Assembly: GCF_006874585.1 (NCBI RefSeq)
Contig: NZ_CP029762.1
Span: 855,107 to 919,106, forward strand
DNA: 64,000 nt
From: Sphingomonas sp. IC081
Lineage (GTDB): Bacteria; Pseudomonadota; Alphaproteobacteria; Sphingomonadales; Sphingomonadaceae
Direction: 5' to 3'
A program made the translations under genes and the position numbers. The notes beneath the pieces were generated by a model. That model saw only the letters and a program-made list of their open reading frames with translations, was not told where the DNA came from and made no database searches. This document shows positions 26,222 through 34,288 of the stretch, piece after piece (the stretch's first letter is position 1; each line of letters begins with the position of its first letter).

Positions 26222-27265
26222 ATGTCTGACAACGATCAACCGGAACTGGCACGCCTCACCGTAGAATTGCTGAGCGCCTACTTCGCCAACAACAGTGTCC
26301 CCAGCAGCGAGCTGCCCAGCCTGATCGAAGCCACAAGGACCGCGCTGCGCGGCGCGCCTGCGCCCGGCGAGGAGGTGATCGAGACTTACGTCGCCGCCGT
26401 CACGATCGAGGAAAGCCTGGCTTCGCCGCAGCACATCCTCAGCATGATCGACGGCAAGGGTTACAAGACGCTCAAGCGGCATCTGTCGAACAACGGTCTC
26501 ACGCCCGAGCAATACAAGGCGCGCTACAACCTGCCCGCCGACTATCCTCTCGTCGCCCCGGACTATTCCGTATTGCGCCGCAACTTTGCCCGCAAGCTCG
26601 GTCTTGGCGGACGTCCGGCAGAGGCGGCAACGCCCGCCATCGCGGCAAAGCCTGCCAGCAAGGCGCCTGCCAAGGCTGCGACCACCAAGGCGCCGGCCAC
26701 CGAAACTCCGCCTACCGAAACTCTGGCCGAGAAAGCTCCGGCGGCAAAAGCGCAGGCCGCCAAGCCTGCCCGCAAGGTGACTGCCAAGAAGGCCGCCGCC
26801 CCGGCTGCCGCCGCCGCCAAGGACAGCCCGGCGCCCGCGATCGCCTCGGCCCCGGCGGTTGCCGCGGTTGCCACCCCCGCCAAGGCTGCGCCCGCGACAG
26901 GCGGCGCCAAGAAGCCCCGCCGCATGGCCCGGCCCGCTTCGCCGCCATCCACGCCGGCCAAGGCCGCCGCCGCCAAGGCTGCGCCCGCCAAGACCGCTGC
27001 AACCAAGTCCAAACCCACTCCGGCCAAGGCTGCTGCCGCCAAGCCCCAAAGCGCCAAACCCAAGAACGCCAAGGCCGCGCCCAAGGACAAGCCCGTGGCT
27101 CCCGCAGCCAGGCAGGCGACGCCCGCGGAAAAGAAGGCTCCGGCCAAGGCAGCGGCAAAAGCAGGCGCCAAGGCCAAGCCGGATGCGACCAGGACCGCCA
27201 AGGAAAAGCCCGCCGCAAAGCCGGCCGCAAAACCAGCTGCGAGCAGCCCGGCCCCTGACGCGTAA
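26222..27265 (+). CDS. Ros/MucR-family protein with zinc-ligand loss and long H1-like tail
   Basis: A 347-aa protein. Residues 1-130 match the Ros/MucR family: N-terminal oligomerisation region (RLTVELLSAYFANNSVPSSE), finger region (HILSMIDGKGYKTLKRHLSN) and the family hallmark GLTPEQYKARYNLPADYPLVAPDYS. Of the four Ros zinc ligands only one His (about 87) remains: the two Cys positions are Ser74 and Asp77 and the last His is absent. Residues about 131-347 are almost entirely Lys/Ala/Pro/Thr with AKAA and PAKAA patterns, like histone H1 tails. MucR proteins act as nucleoid-like repressors of surface genes. The added basic tail suggests a DNA-compacting role, which is inference. The start at 26222 is chosen over the longer frame because it begins the conserved domain. 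A terminator follows. Confidence 0.82.
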   Translation: MSDNDQPELARLTVELLSAYFANNSVPSSELPSLIEATRTALRGAPAPGEEVIETYVAAVTIEESLASPQHILSMIDGKGYKTLKRHLSNNGLTPEQYKARYNLPADYPLVAPDYSVLRRNFARKLGLGGRPAEAATPAIAAKPASKAPAKAATTKAPATETPPTETLAEKAPAAKAQAAKPARKVTAKKAAAPAAAAAKDSPAPAIASAPAVAAVATPAKAAPATGGAKKPRRMARPASPPSTPAKAAAAKAAPAKTAATKSKPTPAKAAAAKPQSAKPKNAKAAPKDKPVAPAARQATPAEKKAPAKAAAKAGAKAKPDATRTAKEKPAAKPAAKPAASSPAPDA

Positions 27266-27272
27266 AAGGCTT

Positions 27273-27300
27273 CGAGGCCGGTTCAGCCGGACCGGCCTCG
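27273..27300 (+). terminator. Terminator after the MucR-like gene
   Basis: CGAGGCCGGT (27273-27282) pairs perfectly with ACCGGCCTCG (27291-27300), with an 8-nt loop, seven bases after the stop codon. No clean U-tract follows. Confidence 0.65.
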
Positions 27301-27606
27301 TGATGCTCCTTTGCTCATGATGCGGCAGGGCCTGGAAGCAGAACCGGCATCAACCGGATCGTTTTCCATCCTGGGCTTCACGAATACCGTCTAGGATCGT
27401 GCGTGTTCCGGGACGATGTGTGCCAGTACAGCAGTGTCAGGTCCGATAGCATCGGAGCGACTGCGTCAGCACTGTTCACCGCCCCCATACGGCCGACATG
27501 ACCGCGCAGCTCATCACCGCGCAGGGCGCGCAGGCGCAGACGCACCGTGTCTTCCCGACAAGCTCCGGTCTCGCCCGCCCCGTTACGGATCCCGTTACGG
27601 ATCCCG
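27301..27606. other. Intergenic region without a gene
   Basis: About 300 bp between the MucR-like gene and the convergent response regulator. I see no gene. Its right end runs into a 12-bp tandem repeat. Confidence 0.5.
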
Positions 27607-27610
27607 TTAC
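27579..27610. repeat. 12-bp tandem repeat at the 3' end of the response regulator gene
   Basis: The unit CCCGTTACGGAT occurs twice in full plus eight bases of a third copy, and the third copy contains the regulator's stop codon. Changes in copy number would alter only the 3' untranslated side. Confidence 0.75.
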
Positions 27611-28650
27611 TGGCCCACCAGCCCCGGCGCCCTGAGGGCTGCACCGACCTTGCGCGCGTGCAGCTGCTCGGACAGATAGTCGATCAGTGGCTGTTCGAGA
27701 TTGGGGTTGATGACCAGGAAGTGCCGCCGCCGGTCATGCTCGTCGGGCAGGCGGCACAGGACGTCTTCCGCGACAAGCCGCCGAACCAGCCGCAGGGCCG
27801 TGCTCATCGGCGCGCCCGAGGCAATGCAGGCGCTGGAAACCGCCACTTCGCGCCCCTCGATCTTGGCCAGCAGCAGATCCAGCAGCATTTCCCAGGCCGG
27901 ATCGCCAAACAGTTCGCCCCCGCCGATCTCGCGGCGCTTGCTTTCCTTGCGCAGGATTTCGCGGATATAGGCGGTAAGCTCGCCCGGCTGGTGATCGTGC
28001 GACAGGCGGACGGAGGCCTGGGCCGGGCCGATCGGCCCGCCGGCAGCGCCCTGGGCGGCCGCGGCACCCTGCTGCTCCTCCGGTTCATCCAGCAATTGCG
28101 CCAGGCTGCGCAGTTCCTGGCTGAGATTGCTGATCTTGCCCAGCAGGTCCCCGCGCGCGCCGGGCGCATCGCGCAGCCCCTTGGTGCGCTGCAGCGCCCG
28201 CCGCAGATCGGCCTGCTGCACCGGCTTTTCCAGGAAATCGATCGCCGAGGCGCGCATCGCGTCAACCGCGACGTCCTTGCTGGCATTACCGGTGACCATG
28301 ATGAACTGCAGCCGCCGCCCGCGCAGGTCAGCCCTTTGCGACAGCTCGTAGATCAGCGAGATGCCGTCCTGCCCGGGCATGTTGTAATCGACGATGACGA
28401 TGGCGACGTCATTCTCGGCATAGAGGCGTTCCGCCTCGCGCGCGCTACCGGCCACCAGCGGGGCATATCCCATCGCCCGCAGGCTGAAGGCGCATTCCTC
28501 GCACCAGTCCGCATCGTCATCGACGATCAGCACCGTCTCGATCGGAAGCGAACCGGCGATCTCTTCTTCCACGGGTCTTGTCACCGTTGCGTTTGCCGGG
28601 CTGAGGATGGCCCCCAGCCGCGCTCTCCAGTTCGGTGTCATTTCATTCAT
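27607..28650 (-). CDS. Response regulator with C-terminal winged-helix-like domain
   Basis: A 347-aa protein. The receiver domain (about 35-160) has VLIVDDDADW, phospho-acceptor Asp in IVIVDYNMPGQDG and Lys in DFLEKPVQ. A helical linker with Gln/Ala-rich low complexity (about 190-215) follows. The C-terminal region (about 230-330) has MarR-like winged-helix features (VSSACIASGAPMSTALRLVRRLVAEDVLCRLPDEHDRRRHFLVIN). It lies at the end of the tad minus-strand series, and the orphan histidine kinase at 39.6 kb lies at the other end, so the two may be partners. A TTG at 28659 is an alternative start. Confidence 0.82.
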   Translation of the reverse strand: MNEMTPNWRARLGAILSPANATVTRPVEEEIAGSLPIETVLIVDDDADWCEECAFSLRAMGYAPLVAGSAREAERLYAENDVAIVIVDYNMPGQDGISLIYELSQRADLRGRRLQFIMVTGNASKDVAVDAMRASAIDFLEKPVQQADLRRALQRTKGLRDAPGARGDLLGKISNLSQELRSLAQLLDEPEEQQGAAAAQGAAGGPIGPAQASVRLSHDHQPGELTAYIREILRKESKRREIGGGELFGDPAWEMLLDLLLAKIEGREVAVSSACIASGAPMSTALRLVRRLVAEDVLCRLPDEHDRRRHFLVINPNLEQPLIDYLSEQLHARKVGAALRAPGLVGQ

Positions 28651-28704
28651 ATACGCCAAAGACCTCCGAAAGCCTTTTCGGTCCGTTATCCAGGCATCCC
28701 CCGA

Positions 28705-29169
28705 TTATCGAACCAGCATCATGATCTGGCCGAATCCAGTGCAAAGTATCGCCATGACTGCGATAGCATTTGCATCCGGGCGCCTCCCTTTACTGCTTAT
28801 GCTATAAATTGCCCCCATAATAAATAGCATTAACCCTGTTATCAATACCATGGCGCAAGCGGCGACAGGCCCGAGGTATAAGGCCGCCGATGACAGAAGT
28901 TTAATTTGTCCACCGGTGAGGATTTGCATTCCACTGGCAAACCGCAGTGCCGCAACCTGAGACAGGATAAGCGCAAGGCATGCCGCCCCGGTGGCAAGGG
29001 CCAGGGCCGCGCCTTCGGGGCCCGAGCGGGCAAAGCCAAAGGCCAACCCCGCCAGGGCGATCGCGGCATAAGCCGCATCCGGTGCCCGGCGCCCTTCCCA
29101 TGGCAATACCACCGGCGGCAGGACCAGCACGATCAATACCGCCAGGCGGATATAGTCCAGCGCCACCAT
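28705..29169 (-). CDS. Degenerate A24 prepilin-peptidase homologue (CpaA/TadV-like)
   Basis: A 154-aa membrane protein with about five hydrophobic segments. Position and pattern match the small Tad prepilin peptidases: after TM1 the family has D-x-R-x-x-x-I-P, here WEGRRAPDAAY, and later GGGD-x-KL, here TGGQIKLL. Both catalytic aspartates are replaced (Glu25, Gln88), so I do not expect peptidase activity. Its ATG begins one base after the tadE stop, in the same transcript as tadE and the pilin gene. It could act as an assembly or chaperone membrane protein. Homology is inferred from layout and motif remnants. Confidence 0.65.
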   Translation of the reverse strand: MVALDYIRLAVLIVLVLPPVVLPWEGRRAPDAAYAAIALAGLAFGFARSGPEGAALALATGAACLALILSQVAALRFASGMQILTGGQIKLLSSAALYLGPVAACAMVLITGLMLFIMGAIYSISSKGRRPDANAIAVMAILCTGFGQIMMLVR

Positions 29170-29170
29170 C

Positions 29171-29608
29171 TCAATAGCCGCCGTTGGTCACGGTGACGCT
29201 GGCACTGAGGTTCGCCGTCGGCAGCGGAACCATGTTGCCGTAACGCATGATCGGGCTCCTGCTCATGTCATAGCTGACCGCGACGGTGAAGGCGCCGGTG
29301 CCGTCGGCGCTGGCGGTGATAACCGGCGTGCTGCTGTTGCCGAGCAGCGTCTTGTAATTGTCCATCACCGCCGCCGCCCGGGCCCGGGCGAGGCTCGCCC
29401 GTTCCGGGGACGAGAGCCCGGCAACCGCCGCCCGCGCGCCTTCGGCAGCGGCCTGCCGCACGCCGATCAGCGCGCTGAAATAGATCGAATAGACGATGGT
29501 GCCGAAGACCAGGAGAAGCAGCGCCGGAGCCAGGAAAACGAACTCCAGCGCCGCCATCCCGCGCGTGCACCTCCGTAACCGGGACAAGCATCCGGCGGAC
29601 ATGCGCAT
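29171..29608 (-). CDS. tadE: TadE-like minor pseudopilin
   Basis: A 145-aa TadE-family pseudopilin. A basic leader (RLRRCTRG) precedes the hydrophobic helix MAALEFVFLAPALLLLVFG, with cleavage expected after Gly and Glu at +5. The region GVRQAAAEGARAAVAG is typical of TadE. The globular part ends in a strand-rich domain. It lies between flp and the peptidase homologue and would be a minor component of the Flp pilus. Confidence 0.88.
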   Translation of the reverse strand: MRMSAGCLSRLRRCTRGMAALEFVFLAPALLLLVFGTIVYSIYFSALIGVRQAAAEGARAAVAGLSSPERASLARARAAAVMDNYKTLLGNSSTPVITASADGTGAFTVAVSYDMSRSPIMRYGNMVPLPTANLSASVTVTNGGY

Positions 29609-29623
29609 GGCAGAACCTCCCGT

Positions 29624-29797
29624 TCAGGTCTGGTCGAACAGATGCCCGAATGCCGTCGAAAGATCGGCCTGGAACGCATCGCCGACCGCAACGATCCCGC
29701 CCACTACGATGGCGCCGAGAACCGCGTATTCAACGGCCGTGAGGCCGCGTTCATCGGTCTTGAGGCGGACCAGGAACTTGAGAACCATGTCCTTCAT
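29624..29797 (-). CDS. flp: Flp/Fap-type major pilin
   Basis: A 57-aa class IVb pilin. The prepeptide ends in DERG, followed by LTAVEYAVLGAIVVGGIVAVG with Glu at +5 and Tyr at +6, the Flp signature. The ATG at 29797 has GGGGAG eight bases upstream and is preferred to the one at 29812. It lies after the assembly genes, separated from tadG by a hairpin, which would let the pilin be expressed at a different level. Confidence 0.92.
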   Translation of the reverse strand: MKDMVLKFLVRLKTDERGLTAVEYAVLGAIVVGGIVAVGDAFQADLSTAFGHLFDQT

Positions 29798-29828
29798 CGT
29801 ATTTCTCCCCATTGCCCCCCTTGAGAGT

Positions 29829-29862
29829 ACCGATGCCGGACGGGGGCTTGCCCGGCATCGGT
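29829..29862 (-). terminator. Strong hairpin between tadG and flp
   Basis: An 11-bp perfect stem (ACCGATGCCGG at 29829-29839 with its complement at 29852-29862) with a 12-nt loop lies 11 bp after the tadG stop. There is no U-run, so it may be a partial terminator or an mRNA-stabilising structure rather than a complete stop. Confidence 0.6.
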
Positions 29863-29873
29863 GTCCGTGAATG

Positions 29874-31712
29874 TCACACCAGCACGGGCACCCCGCAGCG
29901 TGCCCCGGTGGTCCAGACCCGCGCGGTGCCGAGCTGGATGCCGAGCGCGGTCAGCACATTGGTCAGCAGCGGATCGACCACCGTGCCGACCAGATCGGTC
30001 ACCGGCTGCACGAGCGCGGGCAGGACGGTGCCGGTGACGGTCGAAAGGCCGGTCGATTCCAGCAGCGAGCAGGCGAGCGGCAGGCAGGCCCCCAGAACGT
30101 CGAGCTTCACGTCGAGCCCGTCCGAGCGCAGCAGGCTGGTGGTGACGCTGCTGAGGGTCTGGCCGATCTTCACCGCATTGCCGATCGTCTGCGCATGCGT
30201 GGGCTGCGCGGGCGTGCCGGCGCCGGGGCCGAACGTCAGCGCCGCGCTCTGCGCCCCGGCGACCGGCTGCACCACCGCCCTGCCGCTGACGGTGGCGCCG
30301 ATGCCCAGCAGCGAGATGCCGGCGATCTCGGTCTGCTTGAAGTCCGCCGCCTGCAGCGCCGGCAGCGTCCTGGCCATCGGATCGAAGGCAGGCACATCGC
30401 CGACATAGGCATTGACGAGGCCGGAACTGGCCAGGACGTTCACCGTGGTGTCGCTGGCCTGTTCGCCGGTGTCGGGGCAGTTGATCCCGGTCACTTGCGC
30501 CTGCGCCGCGGCAACGTCGAGGATGACGGGCAGGTGCACGTTGACCGAGGCGACCGCGAGATTGACCGGCAGGTCGATCAGCACCTGCACCCGCAGCGCC
30601 GAGGTGGCGACGAAAGTTTCCCCCGCAGGCCCGAAGGCGAAACGGGGACGATCGCCCGCACCGCTAGACACCAGGCCGATCCTGACGGTGCTGACCGGCA
30701 CCAGCTGGCTCACCGCGGTGGAAAGGTCGACGGCGGTCGGCCCGGCCTGCACCGCGTAGATCAGCAGTTGATAGGCGTTCATCCCGGCACGCAGCGCCTG
30801 CGGATTGGCGGCGCCTCCCACCGGCATATTCTTCCACACGCCGAGGCCGAACAGCCCGCTGAACGGAACCTTGTAGCCATTGCCGACCTGCCCCGCAAAG
30901 ACGGTGAGCGCGGCCCGGGTATCGGCGTCGGCCGCCGCCTCGGCCGCGGCCTCGGCGATGTCCTTCAGCCCGTGGGAGCGGCTCACCAGTTCGCCGTAGG
31001 TGCCCTCGAACCCTTCTTTCGCGGCGAGCTTGTCGAAGAACAGGCCCGCGTTGACATTGCCCTGCATCAGCCACTGCACGTCGGTCTTGCCGAGCGAGAT
31101 CGGAATGCCCAGCAGCGAACTCAGCAGGCTGTTGAGCGTCGAGACCAGCGGCGTCGTGATCGAATCCAGCAGCGGCGAGACGACGTTCGTCAGCACGTCC
31201 GAGGTGACGCCGACGCCCGCCTCGTCGATCCGCGCCGCCGTGGCGGTGGCGGCCAGATCGGGGATCGGGTTGATCGGGCCGAGCAGCTTGGAAAAATAGC
31301 GGCGGCTCGGCTTGGTTGTGTGAATGCGCACCGCCGTGCTGAGGCCGTTGCCCGGGCAGCGCGCATAGCTCCTGTCGAAGCGGTCTGCCGCGTCGAGACC
31401 CGAATCCGCACAGTACCGGCCGACTTCGACCGATTGCAGGATGGTCGTATCGGAATAGCCGTTGCGCACCAGATAGTCCTGCGCGCGGGCGCCGGCCTGG
31501 TCGGGATACATGGCCGCGGCCAGCGCCGCCGCTTCGGTGGCCGAGCGCAGTTCGCGATTGCCGAAATAGTAGAGGCCGCTGTCCAGCGCCATGCCCGCCG
31601 CCGACAGCAGCATGACCCCCAGGACCGCCACCGCCGGCCCGACGACGCCCCGCTGGTCGCGCGCCAGCCGGCGGGCAAAACGGCGCAGGAATGCGTGCCC
31701 GGCGCTAGCCAT
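29874..31712 (-). CDS. tadG: TadG-like pilus assembly protein
   Basis: A 612-aa protein with the TadE/TadG N-terminal motif: a basic leader (RRFARRLARDQRG) precedes the hydrophobic helix VVGPAVAVLGVMLLSAAGMALDSG, then YYFGNRELRSATEAAALAAA. The remainder is a long predicted envelope domain (RLGxxx-type Ala/Val/Leu-rich strands). The ATG at 31712 overlaps the stop of the TPR gene by eight bases and is preferred to the in-frame start at 31763, whose leader is the tandem-repeat region. Its role is anchoring or assembly of Flp pili. Confidence 0.82.
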   Translation of the reverse strand: MASAGHAFLRRFARRLARDQRGVVGPAVAVLGVMLLSAAGMALDSGLYYFGNRELRSATEAAALAAAMYPDQAGARAQDYLVRNGYSDTTILQSVEVGRYCADSGLDAADRFDRSYARCPGNGLSTAVRIHTTKPSRRYFSKLLGPINPIPDLAATATAARIDEAGVGVTSDVLTNVVSPLLDSITTPLVSTLNSLLSSLLGIPISLGKTDVQWLMQGNVNAGLFFDKLAAKEGFEGTYGELVSRSHGLKDIAEAAAEAAADADTRAALTVFAGQVGNGYKVPFSGLFGLGVWKNMPVGGAANPQALRAGMNAYQLLIYAVQAGPTAVDLSTAVSQLVPVSTVRIGLVSSGAGDRPRFAFGPAGETFVATSALRVQVLIDLPVNLAVASVNVHLPVILDVAAAQAQVTGINCPDTGEQASDTTVNVLASSGLVNAYVGDVPAFDPMARTLPALQAADFKQTEIAGISLLGIGATVSGRAVVQPVAGAQSAALTFGPGAGTPAQPTHAQTIGNAVKIGQTLSSVTTSLLRSDGLDVKLDVLGACLPLACSLLESTGLSTVTGTVLPALVQPVTDLVGTVVDPLLTNVLTALGIQLGTARVWTTGARCGVPVLV

Positions 31713-32487
31713 GCTGCCCTCCCGTCTCGGCAGGGGCAGGGGCAGGGGCAGGGACAGGGCCAAGGACGGGGCCAGGAACAGCGGGCACGGGCGCTGCCAG
31801 CGACGGCGCCTGCGCGGCGACCTCGCGCCGGATCCGGGCGCGGGCGGCCGGGTCGCGCACCGATCCCAGCACGGTGTCGGCCTCGCCGCCGCGCCCCGCC
31901 ACGGTGAGCGCGAGCACCAGATTGTTGCGGATCACCGCTTCGCGCGGGGCCAGATCGTACGCCGCTTTCAGCGCTTCCACCGCCAGCTCCGGCTGGCCGG
32001 AACGCAGCCGCGCATACCCCAGCGCATTGCCGATCAGGGGATTGGCCGGGCTTTGCACCAGCGCCTCGGCATAGTCTGTGGCGGCCTGCTGCCAGCGGCC
32101 TTGCGCGGCCGCGACATGGCCGCGCACTTCCAGCACGCCGCCGTCTTGCGGGTTTTGCGCAATGCGCTTCAGAGCCGCCTCCGCCGCATCGGTCTGGCCA
32201 AGGTCGAGCAAGCAATTGACGCGCAGCATCAGGGCATCGCGGTCGCGCGGATACTGGCGGTCGAAATCGTCGAGATAGGCCAGCGCCGCCCGTGCCCGCC
32301 CGTCCACCCGCGCCTGCCGGATCAGCGACAGGTAGAGCGTGCGGGTGGAGCCCTGCACGGCCGGATCGCTCAGCCCCGCCGCCGGCGAGCCGTGCTCGGC
32401 CGCCAGCGCCGGTGAGGCAGCGGGGGCAACAAGCGCCAGCGCCAGCAACACGCGGCCATGGCGACAAAACGCGAGGGGTACGATCAT
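31705..32487 (-). CDS. tadD: TPR-repeat protein, TadD-like
   Basis: A 260-aa exported TPR protein. The signal peptide (VLLALALVAPAASPALA, then AEHG) precedes tandem TPR helices (about 45-215: ALAYLDDFDRQYPRDRDALML, AATDYAEALVQSPANPLIGNALGYARL). The C-terminal 45 residues are Pro/Ala-rich, encoded partly by a GGGGCA repeat. It is placed in the Tad operon where TadD (needed for secretin and pilus assembly) is expected. The ATG at 32487 overlaps the tadC stop (ATGA) and fixes the start. Confidence 0.82.
   Translation of the reverse strand: MIVPLAFCRHGRVLLALALVAPAASPALAAEHGSPAAGLSDPAVQGSTRTLYLSLIRQARVDGRARAALAYLDDFDRQYPRDRDALMLRVNCLLDLGQTDAAEAALKRIAQNPQDGGVLEVRGHVAAAQGRWQQAATDYAEALVQSPANPLIGNALGYARLRSGQPELAVEALKAAYDLAPREAVIRNNLVLALTVAGRGGEADTVLGSVRDPAARARIRREVAAQAPSLAAPVPAVPGPVLGPVPAPAPAPAETGGQHG
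31731..31758. repeat. GGGGCA hexanucleotide repeat in the TPR gene
   Basis: About four to five copies of a GGGGCA-type hexamer encode a Pro-Ala run in the tail of the TadD-like protein. They are in frame, so copy changes lengthen or shorten the tail only. Confidence 0.7.
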
Positions 32488-33389
32488 GGGGCCGAACTCC
32501 GCAAGGTATCGAGGATCGCGGCGACCGGCGGCCCGGCCAGCACGATGAACAGCGCGGGCATGAAAAAGACCAGCATCAGGATCACCATGCGCACGGTGAT
32601 CGCGCCGATCGCCTCGCGCGCACGCGCGACCCGGCGCTGCGAGAACTCGCGCACGAATTCGCGCAAGGCCGGGACCAGTTCCATGCCGTGGAACAGCGAC
32701 TGGCGGAAAACCGTGGCCAGTTCGCGCGAACCGCTCACCGCCACCCGCGCCGCCCAGCGGTCGAACGCAAGCTGGTAGTCCTGCCCGCGATCGAGATCGT
32801 CGACCAGCATGGCGACAAGGCGCGCATGGCGGGGCACCGCCACCTGTTCCTCGCGCGCGATGGCGCGGAAACACTGGTCGAGCGATACGCCGCTTTCGAG
32901 CATCATCAGCATGAGATCGAGCAGGAATGGAAACTCGGCGGTGAGAACCCGCTCGCGCCCCGCCGCCCGCATCCTGAGCACGTACTTGGCCGCGATGTAC
33001 GTGAGACCGGCCAGCGCAAAAGTCGGGAACAGCGGCTTGAAGGGATTGCCGGTCACCGCAAGGCAGACGGCCATGCTGGCAAGACCCGCCATCGCCGCCG
33101 CGCCGACCCGCAGCCAGGCAAAGACCTCGATCGCGGACGGATCGAAATAGCCCGCCTTGCGCAGACGCTGCTCCACTTCGTCCCGGTCGCGCCCCCGCAC
33201 GGCAAAGATGCGCGGCAACGGGTAGCGCAACAGCCCGCCTTGCGGACGCGGCGCGGCGGCGCCCCGCCCCGCCGCGTTCACCCGCTCCTGCAGCCGCGCA
33301 TCCGCGCGCAGAAGCCGCAAGCCAAGCCCCGCCACGGCCAGACTGCCCGCAGCGAACGACAACAGCACAAGCGAGGCGAGCGAGGCCAT
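32484..33389 (-). CDS. tadC: Tad inner-membrane platform protein TadC
   Basis: A 301-aa type II secretion F-domain protein. An N-terminal membrane helix is followed by two more (about 95-130), the T2SSF domain with FPFLLDLMLMMLESGVSLDQCFRAIA and SLFHGMELVPALREFVREFS, and a C-terminal helix (LMLVFFMPALFIVLAGPP). It forms the inner-membrane platform with TadB. Overlapping ATGA junctions exist on both sides. Confidence 0.92.
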   Translation of the reverse strand: MASLASLVLLSFAAGSLAVAGLGLRLLRADARLQERVNAAGRGAAAPRPQGGLLRYPLPRIFAVRGRDRDEVEQRLRKAGYFDPSAIEVFAWLRVGAAAMAGLASMAVCLAVTGNPFKPLFPTFALAGLTYIAAKYVLRMRAAGRERVLTAEFPFLLDLMLMMLESGVSLDQCFRAIAREEQVAVPRHARLVAMLVDDLDRGQDYQLAFDRWAARVAVSGSRELATVFRQSLFHGMELVPALREFVREFSQRRVARAREAIGAITVRMVILMLVFFMPALFIVLAGPPVAAILDTLRSSAP

Positions 33390-34288
33390 CAGAATTCGAG
33401 CCTCATCATCCGCCGCACCACGACGATGCCCAGCGCCTCGAGACCGATGGCAAAGACCGAGAGCTTCTGCCCGCGCGGATCGCCGGTGAAGAAATCGAGG
33501 TAGCCCGGGTTCATGAACATCAGCAGCGCCATGGCGAGCAGCGGCATCGCGATCAGCACGCGCGCGCTGATCCGCGATTCCGACGTGGCCGCCGAAAGCT
33601 CGCGCCGGATCCGCACCCGCTCGCGCAGGATCGCGGCAAGGTTGGTCAGCGCGGTTCCCAGCGAGCCGCCGAACCGCAAGTTGGTGCGGATCGCGGCGGC
33701 CAGCATCGATACTTCGGGAACGCGCAACCGGTCGGCCAGCTGCTGCATGGTCTCGGCAACCGGCGCGCCCATCTCCAGCCGCCGTCCGGTCGCCGCGAAG
33801 TAGCCGCGCACCGCGTCCGGGGCATCGGCCAGCGCCCGTTCGAGCGCCTGCGCCAGCGAATTGCCCACCGCCTGCAGCTGCCGCACCCCGTCGAGATAGA
33901 GCGGCAAGGCATCGGTCAGCGCCTCGATCCGCTTGCGGGCACGGGACTGGAGCCAGGAATATCCGGCCATCGGCACGCCGATCACCAGCACCAGCGCCGC
34001 GACCGGCCCGGCCAGCAGCAACGCCGCCAGCACCACCGCCAGCGCGGCCAGCGCCAGATGGCGCAGGCCCTGCCGCGTCATCTCGACCTGGGCCTGCGCC
34101 AGCAGCGGCGCCATGCGTTCGGGCACCGAGATCCGCGCCGCACCGGGGGCCGCGGTCCGGCTCGGCGCGACCATCTGCGCCAGCCGCCGGTCCACCGCGG
34201 CGATACCGCGCGCCCGTTCGGCCAGGAGGTACCAGGCGAGGCCGCCGAGCGTCAGCAGCGCCAGCACGAGATAGGCCCCTGCCCTCAC
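33389..34288 (-). CDS. tadB: Tad inner-membrane platform protein TadB
   Basis: A 299-aa T2SSF-domain protein. It has a leading membrane helix (YLVLALLTLGGLAWYLLA), a central helix pair (about 90-125), the F domain (LPLYLDGVRQLQAVGNSLAQALERAL, MLAAAIRTNLRFGGSLGTALTNLA) and terminal helices. The start is GTG at 34288, overlapping the cpaF stop (GTGA). The much longer frame running to 35899 is antisense-like readthrough and is not the gene. Confidence 0.9.
   Translation of the reverse strand: MRAGAYLVLALLTLGGLAWYLLAERARGIAAVDRRLAQMVAPSRTAAPGAARISVPERMAPLLAQAQVEMTRQGLRHLALAALAVVLAALLLAGPVAALVLVIGVPMAGYSWLQSRARKRIEALTDALPLYLDGVRQLQAVGNSLAQALERALADAPDAVRGYFAATGRRLEMGAPVAETMQQLADRLRVPEVSMLAAAIRTNLRFGGSLGTALTNLAAILRERVRIRRELSAATSESRISARVLIAMPLLAMALLMFMNPGYLDFFTGDPRGQKLSVFAIGLEALGIVVVRRMMRLEF

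Noticed and set aside
29871..31907. 678-codon plus-strand frame
   Set aside because: Antisense of tadG. Residue composition is Arg/Gly/His-rich with no recognisable motif.
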